From NCBI GenBank assembly GCA_017993775.1, contig JAGOMA010000047.1, forward strand, positions 1 through 37,081: a stretch of 37,081 nucleotides of DNA, given 5' to 3'. The notes beneath the pieces were generated by a model. The model saw only the letters and a list, made by a program, of their open reading frames with translations. It ran no database searches and was not told the origin of the DNA. The position numbers were made by a program, and so were the translations under genes. Source of the DNA: Chloroflexota bacterium (GTDB lineage: Bacteria; Chloroflexota; Anaerolineae; Promineifilales; Promineifilaceae). Position 1 is the first letter of the stretch. Every line of letters begins with the position of its first letter. This document shows positions 1-7,080 of the stretch, piece by piece.

Positions 1-127
1 GAACGGTGCCATTGGCATCGTTTGCGCCGTCTTCGACTAAGATGTCCAGGGCGGTTGCGTTGGCCCAAATGGTATCGTCGGCAGAGCCGTCTAATGTTGG
101 GGCTTCGGTGGCCGGGATGGAGACGAG
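1..127. repeat. Direct repeat copy 1 (127 bp, identical to 1000-1126)
   Basis: Bases 1-127 are identical, base by base, to 1000-1126. The offset of 999 bp is 333 codons, so both copies are in the same frame of the lipoprotein gene. The copy may extend left of the window. It marks an internal tandem duplication of the haem-binding module. Confidence 0.95.
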
Positions 128-1378
128 TGAACTTTCGGCGGGTACTTCGGCAGCCGGGGCTTCAACTGCTGCGGCCATGCCGTCTCCCGGTTGGAAGACA
201 AATTCGTTGGCGCCATATTGGTAAGCATGACGCACCTGGGCATTGTCGAAGATCGCCAGACCAAAGAAGTAAGAAGCGGCGAGGTCTTCAAATTGTACGT
301 CATATTCCGAACCGGTGACCAGGGCGCGGCTGATTTCCAACGTCCAGACGCCATCTACCCACTGCCATCCGGCGGAGATGTCGCCACGGTCGCCAACGAT
401 GGGGGATTTGATGATGCCAGGGATCATGTCGCCGGCGACAAACAGGGTGTCATCGAAGGGTAGTTGTTCGCCGTCCATGAGGTAGCCAGGAGCGCCGTCA
501 ACGGGGAAACCTTCAGGTCCCATGAACGCGGGCAAAGATTTGTCTTCGGTCTCGTTGTTCACGTAGCCGCCGGAATCTTTGGGGTCGCTGTGGCGGCCAG
601 CTTCGGGCGTGTCGGCGGAGTAAGTGGTCCAGTCTAGATATTGGTCGTCCATTTGGTTGACATTGCGGACCGATTTCCAGTGCCAGATATCGCCCAACTC
701 GCCTTCAGATTCGGTGTATTTGTTGCCATAGGGCTTGAATTCGGTGTCCTGGCCGGAATGGCAGGCGGTGAAGCAGCCTTTCGTTTCGAACCGTGGGATG
801 CTGTTGTCGATGGGCCAGATCATGGCTAGTTTGTCTTCGTAGTAGACATTGTTGTCGCCGCCGCGGTCGTCAGGGTCGGACAATTTGGTCCAGGTTCCGT
901 CTTCTAGTTTGATCCAGGGGCTGCGGATGAAACTTTGGGTGGGGTCGACCCAGGTGACGAGGAAGTAGACTGTGTCGTTGGTGTAAACGGATTTAACTTG
1001 AACGGTGCCATTGGCATCGTTTGCGCCGTCTTCGACTAAGATGTCCAGGGCGGTTGCGTTGGCCCAAATGGTATCGTCGGCAGAGCCGTCTAATGTTGGG
1101 GCTTCGGTGGCCGGGATGGAGACGAGCGCGCCTTCGGGTGCGACCCAAGCCGGAGTTGGCACGGCCGTTGGTTCGGCGGTTGGTTCGACTGTCGGCACTT
1201 CGGTGGGAACCTCGGTGGGGATTTCAGTTGGCACTTCTGTGGGGACTTCAGTTGGTACCTCTGTGGGTTGCTCTACAACTTCGGGTACGGCCGTTGCCGG
1301 CGCCGGAGTGTTGGAGCAAGCTCCTAATAACAACACCATCATTAAAGCGACAGCTATTAATAAAAATTTATGTTTCAT
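1..1378 (-). CDS. Haem-binding lipoprotein, ethylbenzene dehydrogenase-related, duplicated module (partial)
   Basis: The frame starts at the ATG at 1378-1376 and stays open to the window edge, so the C-terminus is missing (459 codons seen). Residues 1-21 are a lipoprotein signal ending L-G-A-C21. A Pro/Thr/Glu/Val-rich linker follows (about 25-75), then a module starting near LVSIPATEAPTLDGSADD. The module contains C202-x3-C206-H207, a CX3CH haem-like motif, and stretches such as FLVTWVDPTQ typical of the EB_dh haem-binding family (family assignment from memory). A second module begins near position 127; its first 127 nt match the first module exactly, in frame, 999 bp away. Likely role: extracytoplasmic electron-transfer or haem lipoprotein, exact function unknown. 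An AAGGAGAG lies about 14 nt before the ATG, rather far. One ACGGCCGT in the linker encodes T-A-V. Confidence 0.8.
   Translation of the reverse strand, partial: MKHKFLLIAVALMMVLLLGACSNTPAPATAVPEVVEQPTEVPTEVPTEVPTEIPTEVPTEVPTVEPTAEPTAVPTPAWVAPEGALVSIPATEAPTLDGSADDTIWANATALDILVEDGANDANGTVQVKSVYTNDTVYFLVTWVDPTQSFIRSPWIKLEDGTWTKLSDPDDRGGDNNVYYEDKLAMIWPIDNSIPRFETKGCFTACHSGQDTEFKPYGNKYTESEGELGDIWHWKSVRNVNQMDDQYLDWTTYSADTPEAGRHSDPKDSGGYVNNETEDKSLPAFMGPEGFPVDGAPGYLMDGEQLPFDDTLFVAGDMIPGIIKSPIVGDRGDISAGWQWVDGVWTLEISRALVTGSEYDVQFEDLAASYFFGLAIFDNAQVRHAYQYGANEFVFQPGDGMAAAVEAPAAEVPAESSLVSIPATEAPTLDGSADDTIWANATALDILVEDGANDANGTV
1000..1126. repeat. Direct repeat copy 2 (127 bp, identical to 1-127)
   Basis: Partner of 1-127. 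Identity ends abruptly after the GACGAG at 1121-1126, where the sequence passes into the N-terminal linker. The left part encodes the start of the first haem-binding module. Confidence 0.95.
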
Positions 1379-1519
1379 ACCTAACTTTTACTCTCCTTTT
1401 CTTCTTGATGTCTTTGTATTCGCTGCGTGATCAGACTTTCCAAAATACCATACAAATAATTGACAACTTTTTGTTGCCTACCTAGAGTATAGGTGCTGGG
1501 TAGAAAGCCAACAGGGTAG

Positions 1520-1544
1520 AATGTCCCGATTTTTTCGGGACATT
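1520..1544. promoter_or_regulatory. 10-bp perfect inverted repeat, operator or hairpin
   Basis: AATGTCCCGA, a TTTTT loop, then TCGGGACATT. It sits about 30 bp upstream of the possible TATACT -10 of the haem lipoprotein gene, so a repressor or activator site is possible. A short hairpin is the alternative. No regulator gene is nearby. Confidence 0.45.
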
Positions 1545-1680
1545 TCGGGGATTTGCATATCGGGGCGAAGAAACAAAGAGGTGCGATATTCTTTCTGTCT
1601 GAACAGGAAGAAAGACTTTTAGGCTTTTTCCTGGCTGGACCGGAAAAGCGTTGATGACTGAATGGGTTGTGACCTGGCTG

Positions 1681-1714
1681 AGACCTGACAGGTTTAGGAA
1701 AACCTGTCAGGTCT
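1681..1714. repeat. 15-bp perfect inverted repeat, divergent member of the GACC..GGTTT family
   Basis: AGACCTGACAGGTTT at 1681-1695, loop AGGA, then its exact complement at 1700-1714. It shares the GACC-5N-GGTTT arm layout and the 4-nt loop with the elements at 26119-26150 and 27236-27267, but its core is TGACA instead of CNAAG. It lies just beyond the 3' end of the SH3 lipoprotein gene. Confidence 0.85.
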
Positions 1715-1811
1715 GGGTGGCTGAGATGGGTGAACGGATTTTAGTGTTGGCTATGTGGCATACTTTTTGTGGCGCGGTCTGGACGGCCGACCACGGCAGA
1801 AGGGCCGCTCC

Positions 1812-2627
1812 TTACCTTGCTGATGGACGAAAACCTGCAGCTTCCGCTTCTGCTGTCGTACAAAACCATCTATCGCCTTCCTCTGGCTTGATGTCAGTGC
1901 GATCATAAGATGCGCCACTTGGCACATGATAAATTTTTTCATGGTTACTGTTAACATTTCCTTTGATAGCACAACTTGAATCGGGAGCTATAGCGCAACC
2001 ACCCGCACATTGAAAGGCATTTCCACTATTCCCGCCTGAATTGCCACCTGATGAACCTCCAGTATTATCCGCAGAAGGTGGCTGCTGTGAAGATGTTGTT
2101 GCAACTGGTGCAGAGGAGTTTTCAGCACTCTCGCCTGAGTTTCCGCTTGATGAACCTCCGTTACTATCCGCAGAAGGGGGCTGCTGTGAAGAGGTTGCTG
2201 CATCTGGTGCAGGAGGTATGTTAGAGACGATAGATATTTCGTCAAAATTATCAATGTCTACTAAATCGGCGCTTACCCAGCCGGCTCTGCCATTTGGAAG
2301 TTTAATTCGAACCCAAGTTTTCCCTGAGTTAAACCCAGTTGCTGGTACTGTTTCATTTTTATCTAGCGTTTGAATTACTGGATAATTTGTTCCAGGGCCA
2401 GATCGAATATTTACCCTTGCGCCGTTTATAGTAATAACAGGCAAGTCAGGTTCTGGAACAGGCGTAGATCTTGATGTGGGATCGACGGAGGGTCTTCTGC
2501 GTGTTGGAGATGGTATCTCAACAGGATTCGAGCCATTGGTGTTTGTAGAAGTATCATCTCCTCCACAAGCTAACGCCGGTAAAGCTAACAACAAAATGAA
2601 AAGTAAAAATTTGTAACGAAACTTCAT
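1812..2627 (-). CDS. Lipoprotein with SH3 domain and C-terminal sunset domain
   Basis: The 271-aa product has a hydrophobic signal (residues 5-20) ending A-L-A-C21-G-G, a lipobox-like site. A Pro/Ser/Thr linker follows, then a bacterial SH3 domain at about 65-125 with the signature VNIRSGPGTNYPVIQTL and W...GRAGWV. A Ser/Gly/Asn-rich region (about 140-205) contains a duplicated SSQQPPSAD segment. The last 50 residues (C-A-I-K-G-N, IYHVPSGASYDRT, WFCTTAEAEAAGFR) match the 'sunset' domain often seen next to thermonucleases; that identification is from memory. SH3 domains of this type usually bind cell-wall glycans. The start is supported by AGGGGGAAAG 4 nt before the ATG. It has no ACGGCCGT octamer, unlike most neighbours. 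Confidence 0.85.
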   Translation of the reverse strand: MKFRYKFLLFILLLALPALACGGDDTSTNTNGSNPVEIPSPTRRRPSVDPTSRSTPVPEPDLPVITINGARVNIRSGPGTNYPVIQTLDKNETVPATGFNSGKTWVRIKLPNGRAGWVSADLVDIDNFDEISIVSNIPPAPDAATSSQQPPSADSNGGSSSGNSGESAENSSAPVATTSSQQPPSADNTGGSSGGNSGGNSGNAFQCAGGCAIAPDSSCAIKGNVNSNHEKIYHVPSGASYDRTDIKPEEGDRWFCTTAEAEAAGFRPSAR

Positions 2628-3072
2628 AACTTTCCCCCTATGGTTGGTTGAAATTCAATAGCCGGTCGTTTTGCCTGCCAACTTATCGTTAGCCCGCTTT
2701 ACTATGGTTATTTACGGCCGTTACCCCTTCCAGCAAACACAAACGGGTAATCAGCCAGTAACAACTGGTCTGCGGGCATTTGTGTTCAATTTTTCTATCA
2801 GGTGCGTTGGTTAGAATTGGCATCTAACTTCCCCGGTTGACAATGATAAGCACGCCGAAAGGATACTCCAAAACCGGGCCTGTTTGCAAGACAAATTTAG
2901 CAAGCGCTATGAAGTAGGGGCGCGATGGCGCGGCGTGACGCGGGCCGCAGCGGTTGGTGTTTTCTCCGCGCCGTCTCGCCCTCTTCTGGCGCATCTGGCG
3001 GGCGGGCAGGGCGAGACCGGCGGGGGACGAAGGGGTGGGGACGGGCAAAGGTATCGGCCGCCGGTCGCGCCC
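2628..3072. other. 445-bp gene-free region
   Basis: It lies between the acylase 3' end and the SH3 lipoprotein start (both minus strand). The left part is AT-moderate, with one ACGGCCGT near 2724. From about 2914 it is very GC-rich and bounded by 12-bp inverted repeats. The open frames here lack start signals and family features, so no gene is called. Confidence 0.55.
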
Positions 3073-3076
3073 CTAC
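2914..3076. repeat. Possible 163-bp MITE-like element with 12-bp terminal inverted repeats
   Basis: GTAGGGGCGCGA at 2914-2925 is the exact reverse complement of TCGCGCCCCTAC at 3065-3076. The GC-rich sequence between them has no gene. The right terminus overlaps the stop codon of the acylase gene (TAG, complement at 3073-3075), so the element may have set where that protein ends. No target-site duplication was established. Confidence 0.4.
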
Positions 3077-5487
3077 GGGTGGTGTCGGGCCAGGGCGGGG
3101 GGCGGGGAGAGGGTGAGGGTGTGGGGGGAAACGGCCGTTCCCTCCTCTTCCACCGTCCAGGCCATCTCCATGAACTCGCCGGACAGCCAGGGGGCGATCA
3201 GGTCGCCGTAGTGGGGGCTGCCGGGCTGGCCGGATTGGCCGGGGGCGAGCATGGCCCACACGGCCGTTGACGCGCCAAGAGCCGTTTCGCCAAAAGCCAC
3301 CACGTGGCGCGAGGAAACGCCAATCGCGTTGTTGTTGTAGGGGGCGTCGGGGTTGTAGCTGGCCTGGGCAACAGTGGACCCATCGCCGCCGATGGCGTGC
3401 GGCCCCTGGTTGAAGAGGCGGGCCAGCAGCGGCACGCGCCCCAGCGCGTGGGCGAAAGTGATTTGGTGCAGGCGGCCCCACTGCCAATCCTGGGGTTGGG
3501 GGCCGAGGCGTTGGCGGAGAACGGCCGTGGTCTGCGCCAGGCACTCTTCCAGCAGGGCGTCGCGGGCTGGTCCGGCGGGCAGCCAGCCGGAAGCGGGGTT
3601 GGTTAGCAGGCGCACGGCCGTGGCCGGCCAGTAGCCCTGAAATTCGGTCACGGGGATGAGGATGGGGTGCGGACCTAAGCCCAGAACGCGGTGCATGAAG
3701 TCCGGGCCGAGACGGGGCTGCAAGATGGCCTGGGCCAGTTGAACCAGGAACACTTCATAGACCGCGCCGCCGATGGATTGGGGAGGTAAACGGCCGTCCC
3801 AACCGCGCAGCAGGTCCAGGGCGAGGGCGGCGTCGGGCGACTGCGGCTGCAAGGGGGCCAATCGCGCCGCCACCTCCAGGCCAGGCAGGCAGAGTACGTC
3901 CATCTGGAAGCGGCGGCAGTCGGCGGGGGAGAGTTGACCGCGGAGAGCGCGGAGGGAATCTTGAGAGAATCCGTGTCCATCCGCGTTCATCCGCGTCCCA
4001 TTTTCTTCCCCCAAAATAAGCTGCTCGATGCGGCGGGCGCGGTAGCCATCGCGCCAGATGCGGCCGAGGTAGTGGGGGTAGTCGGCTTCGGCCACGATTT
4101 TGTGGTTGGCGGAGACGATGAAGCCGGCGGCGGGATTGAGGGCGTGGGGCATGTCGGCGGGCGGGATTTCGCCGATCCAGTCGTAGGCGGGGTCGTGGCC
4201 GGGGGCGGGCGAACGGCCGTCGCCCTGCCCGCGCACCGGCATGCGCCCGGTCACCCGGTAGCCGATGTTGCCCTGGTGGTCGGCGTAGAGCAGGTTGAGG
4301 GAGGGGGCGTGGATGCGGGCAACGGCCGTGCTGAATTCCGCCCAATCACGCGCCTGGTTCAGCCGCGCAAAGCCATCCAGCGGCGCTTCACCACGCAGGG
4401 CGGTGGAGGCGAGCGCCAGAGGGGAAGCGGGGGTGCTGAAGGGCAGGATGGGGCCGTGATGGGTGAGGGTAACATCGAGGGTGTGGGGCTTTTGCGTGCG
4501 GACCTCGATGGTTTCGGGGATGATTTGCGCTTCGCGCCAGGCGTCGCCAACGCGGTAAAGGGCGGGGTTGGCGGGGTGGAACTGCTCGACGAACAGGTCT
4601 TCGCAGTCGGTGTAGGCCAGGGTGGCGCCCCAGGCGATGTGGGCGTTGCGGCCGACCAGCACGTAGGGCAGGCCGGGTTGGGAAAACCCGGCCACCTGCC
4701 AGCCATCGTCGCTGGACAAATGGACAAAATACCACAGCGAAGGCGTGCCCAGCGGCAGGTGCATGTCGTTGGCCAGGATGGGTTGGCCGGTGGTGGTATG
4801 CGCGCCGCTGATCACCCAGGCGTTGCTGCCGCGCCCGGCTCCATCGCCGCCGCCCTTGCCCATGAAGGGGGAAACGGCCGTGCCGCGCCAGTTCACTTCT
4901 ACCCCTTTGGGAAGTGTCACCGGATTGGCGGCGGGCGGTTCCGGCAGCAGTTCGGCGGCCAGGGCTGCGCCCACCGTTTCGGTGAGCTGCGCCGTGACCA
5001 TTTCGCCCATCGCCCCATTGGTGAGCGCCCACATTTGCAAACGGCCGTAGGCGATGCTGTCCAATGGCTGCCAGGGGGCGGGGTGATGGCGCAGCAGGGC
5101 GAACTCCAGCGGCAGCTGGGGCGATGATTGCCGTAGGGCGTTGACTCCGGCGGTGTAGGCCAGCACGTCGGCGCGGCTGGCTTCGTCCAACGCCTGCCAG
5201 CTTTGTTCGGCCAGCCGGGCAAAACCCAGCGCCCGCGACAGCCGGTCGGTGTCCAGGGTCATGGGGCCGAGCAGGGCGGAGAGTGTGCCATTGGCGGCGC
5301 GGCGGTTGACTTCCATCTGCCACAGCCGGTCCTGGGCGTGGACGAAACCCTGGGCGAAGAACAAATCGTGGCGGTCGGCGGCGTGGACGTGGGGCACGCC
5401 CCAGCGGTCGCGGCGGATGGTGACGGGGTGGTGGAGGGCGGGGGCGTAGATACGGCCGTTTACTTGCGGCAGGCGTGATTGGTTCAT
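3073..5487 (-). CDS. Penicillin acylase family protein (Ntn hydrolase)
   Basis: The 804-aa product hydrolyses an amide (beta-lactam side chain, acyl-homoserine lactone or similar); the substrate cannot be told from sequence. N-terminal features include the motifs DRWGVPHVHA (27-36) and AQGFVHAQDRLWQME (45-59). The self-cleavage site is Gly220-Ser221: Ser221 in GSNAWVISG would become the N-terminal nucleophile of the beta chain. No clear signal peptide is seen. I chose the ATG at 5487 over an upstream in-frame start because it overlaps the M23 gene's stop as ATGA (5484-5487), implying translational coupling. Residues about 490-516 look like a repeat-derived insertion (see 3930-4016). The C-terminal tail ends inside the repeat at 3065-3076. 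About ten ACGGCCGT octamers lie within it. Confidence 0.9.
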   Translation of the reverse strand: MNQSRLPQVNGRIYAPALHHPVTIRRDRWGVPHVHAADRHDLFFAQGFVHAQDRLWQMEVNRRAANGTLSALLGPMTLDTDRLSRALGFARLAEQSWQALDEASRADVLAYTAGVNALRQSSPQLPLEFALLRHHPAPWQPLDSIAYGRLQMWALTNGAMGEMVTAQLTETVGAALAAELLPEPPAANPVTLPKGVEVNWRGTAVSPFMGKGGGDGAGRGSNAWVISGAHTTTGQPILANDMHLPLGTPSLWYFVHLSSDDGWQVAGFSQPGLPYVLVGRNAHIAWGATLAYTDCEDLFVEQFHPANPALYRVGDAWREAQIIPETIEVRTQKPHTLDVTLTHHGPILPFSTPASPLALASTALRGEAPLDGFARLNQARDWAEFSTAVARIHAPSLNLLYADHQGNIGYRVTGRMPVRGQGDGRSPAPGHDPAYDWIGEIPPADMPHALNPAAGFIVSANHKIVAEADYPHYLGRIWRDGYRARRIEQLILGEENGTRMNADGHGFSQDSLRALRGQLSPADCRRFQMDVLCLPGLEVAARLAPLQPQSPDAALALDLLRGWDGRLPPQSIGGAVYEVFLVQLAQAILQPRLGPDFMHRVLGLGPHPILIPVTEFQGYWPATAVRLLTNPASGWLPAGPARDALLEECLAQTTAVLRQRLGPQPQDWQWGRLHQITFAHALGRVPLLARLFNQGPHAIGGDGSTVAQASYNPDAPYNNNAIGVSSRHVVAFGETALGASTAVWAMLAPGQSGQPGSPHYGDLIAPWLSGEFMEMAWTVEEEGTAVSPHTLTLSPPPALARHHP
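3930..4016. repeat. Probable repeat-derived in-frame insertion in the acylase gene
   Basis: Three near-copies of a 10-nt unit run at 3969-3978, 3979-3988 and 3989-3998 (ATCCGTGTCC, ATCCGCGTTC, ATCCGCGTCC), beside a GCGGAG-rich stretch at about 3938-3953. On the minus strand they encode roughly TRMNADGHGFSQDSLRALRG, which splits the otherwise familiar acylase sequence between RIEQLIL and LSPADCRRFQMDV. The boundaries are approximate. The reading frame stays open. Confidence 0.5.
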
Positions 5488-6260
5488 GAGCAGGCGGGGG
5501 TGGCGGCGCAGCCCATCACCGGGGCGGCGCAGGCATAATTTAACGGCAGGCCGAGGTAAGGTGAAGGATCGAGTGTGTTGGCGAAGTCGAGTTCGTTGGT
5601 GTAACGGCCGTGGCCGTCGTCCTTGACAATTGAAAAGTGTAGATGGACCCAGATGTCGCGGGAGGAGGCGCCGTTGTAATCGCCGGTGTAGCCGAGCAGC
5701 GTGCCCTGAGCGACAAATTTTTCTTGCGTGCCAGGGGGGAAAGCAGCGGCGATAAAGTCGTTGCCCTGGCGGTCGGCCATGTGCGTGTGGTAGAGCCAGA
5801 TTTGCTGGCCCGGCTGCAGCGGGTCGTCGGGTATGCGGATGATCAGCGAGCTTTTCCAATCTTTTTCGCGGGTGACGTAGCCATCATACGCGGCGTAGAC
5901 CGGCGTGAGACCCGGCTCGGCGTTGCTGAAGATGTCGATGCCCTGATGCGGGCGGCGGCTGGAATAGGGGCCGCGCGGGTCGGCGTAGAGCAGGCCGATG
6001 AACCCGTCGGCGGGCAGGATGAAGGGCGCGCCGGGACAGGTTTCGCGCTGCACGGTGACGAGATTGTCGCGTGCCGCCTGGTCGCCAGTGGCCCATTGCA
6101 GGAAGGATTGGCTGCGTGGGTCGTTGAGGTAGCGAAGATAGGATAGGGCCTGATAGAATAGGTAAACGGCCGTCAAAACAATCACCCCCACAAGCCCTAA
6201 TTTCAGGAAACGATAGCGCGGCCGGCGCAGCCAGCCTGTCAGGTTAGTTGCTATTTTCAT
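5484..6260 (-). CDS. Membrane-anchored M23/LytM-type peptidase
   Basis: The 258-aa product has one N-terminal membrane segment (about 19-38, after Arg-rich residues), so the catalytic part faces outward. The M23 zinc motif is H105-x3-D109 (PHQGIDIF), with a second catalytic His region YHTHM (158-161) and H206-x-H208 (VHLHF). The family usually cuts peptidoglycan cross-links. I place the start at 6260: a perfect TATAAT ends 6 nt before this ATG (6272-6267), with no Shine-Dalgarno, suggesting a leaderless mRNA. A longer frame to 6431 would run through a decayed repeat at 6320-6362. Its stop overlaps the acylase start, so the two form an operon. Confidence 0.85.
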   Translation of the reverse strand: MKIATNLTGWLRRPRYRFLKLGLVGVIVLTAVYLFYQALSYLRYLNDPRSQSFLQWATGDQAARDNLVTVQRETCPGAPFILPADGFIGLLYADPRGPYSSRRPHQGIDIFSNAEPGLTPVYAAYDGYVTREKDWKSSLIIRIPDDPLQPGQQIWLYHTHMADRQGNDFIAAAFPPGTQEKFVAQGTLLGYTGDYNGASSRDIWVHLHFSIVKDDGHGRYTNELDFANTLDPSPYLGLPLNYACAAPVMGCAATPACS

Positions 6261-6266
6261 AGGGCG

Positions 6267-6272
6267 ATTATA
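6267..6272 (-). promoter_or_regulatory. TATAAT -10 box, 6 nt before the M23 ATG
   Basis: Minus-strand TATAAT, then CGCCCT, then the ATG at 6260. No purine-rich ribosome site lies between, so transcription would start at or next to the ATG. No strong -35 was found 16-18 nt upstream. Confidence 0.55.
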
Positions 6273-6319
6273 CGTATGCTCCAGCGAGAAACGAAAAGAA
6301 TCATCTTCCTCTTCTATAG

Positions 6320-6362
6320 AGACCCCAACGGTTGCTCTTGGGAAATCAAACCCTTGGGGTCT
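6320..6362. repeat. Decayed palindromic element (CCCCAAGGG-type)
   Basis: AGACCCCAACGGTTG at 6320-6334 and AAACCCTTGGGGTCT at 6348-6362. The right arm is a perfect family arm; the left arm carries changes in its core. It lies upstream of the M23 gene, in the divergent gap with the Nudix gene. Confidence 0.7.
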
Positions 6363-6480
6363 TTGCGCCCTTGACCTTAACCTGGCCTGACCATACAATT
6401 TTCGCAGCCCGCTTACCCCACACCACAACATTCCAGCAAATGGTTGAATCCCACAAAATAATAGGATAGCAGGGAAAACA

Positions 6481-7059
6481 ATGGTTGAAAATTGGGAAAA
6501 ATTAGACAGCGAACAGTTGGCCGATTACCGCATTTTTACGATCCGGCGCGATACACGCCGCTCGCCGCGCACCGGCTATGTCCACAGCTTTTTTGTCCTC
6601 GACGCCGCCGACTGGATCAACATCATTCCAATTACGCCGGCCGGAAAGGTGGTCTTTATTCACCAGTTTCGGCACGGCACTGCCACTATCACGCTGGAAA
6701 TCCCCGGCGGGGTGGTGGATGGCGACGATCCGGACCCGCTGGCGGCGGCGCGGCGCGAGATGTTGGAGGAAACCGGCTATGACGCCGATGAGATTTTGCA
6801 CATCGGCACGGTGGAACCGAATCCGGCCTTCCTGAACAATCGCTGCCATACCTACCTGGCGCTGAATGCGCGCTGGGTGCGCCCGCCGGAGTTCGACGGC
6901 GCGGAAGATATTGCCACGGAGGAGATGGATTTAACGGCCGTTCCCCATCTCATCACCAGCGGCCAAATTACCCACGCGCTGGTCGTGGCCGCATTTTACC
7001 ATTTAGACCAGGTCCGGCAGCAGCAGCCGGATTGGTTTGCGTTTGTAGACGGCCGTTAA
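6481..7059 (+). CDS. Nudix hydrolase (ADP-ribose pyrophosphatase-like)
   Basis: The 192-aa product resembles the ADP-sugar/ADP-ribose group, which splits nucleoside diphosphates linked to another moiety. Flanking features fit: FIHQFRHG, LEIPGGVVDGDD, AARREMLEETGY, and VEPNPAFLNN. The Nudix core REMLEETGY keeps the metal-binding Glu residues. The first half is unusual: the segment between PGG and RE is one residue longer than GX5EX7RE, and the first Glu is replaced within VVDGDDP. The start has AGGG about 7 nt before the ATG. It lies 21 nt upstream of the PEP carboxylase start, so the two may be cotranscribed. An ACGGCCGT overlaps the C-terminal codons (D-G-R-stop). Confidence 0.88.
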   Translation: MVENWEKLDSEQLADYRIFTIRRDTRRSPRTGYVHSFFVLDAADWINIIPITPAGKVVFIHQFRHGTATITLEIPGGVVDGDDPDPLAAARREMLEETGYDADEILHIGTVEPNPAFLNNRCHTYLALNARWVRPPEFDGAEDIATEEMDLTAVPHLITSGQITHALVVAAFYHLDQVRQQQPDWFAFVDGR

Positions 7060-7080
7060 TCCCCCCAAAAGGAACCCATC

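Larger units (their letters stand above)
1379..1811. other. 433-bp upstream region of the haem lipoprotein gene
   Basis: No credible gene is seen. It separates two minus-strand genes, so it is 5' of the haem lipoprotein and 3' of the SH3 lipoprotein. It carries two palindromes (1520-1544 and 1681-1714). A minus-strand TATACT at 1491-1486 is a possible -10 box, but no good -35 accompanies it. It is AT-richer than its surroundings between about 1380 and 1500. Confidence 0.6.

Noticed and set aside
3934..5127. Plus-strand gene of 397 codons
   Set aside because: Antisense frame of the acylase gene; no ribosome site, low-complexity Gly/Val/Ala product.
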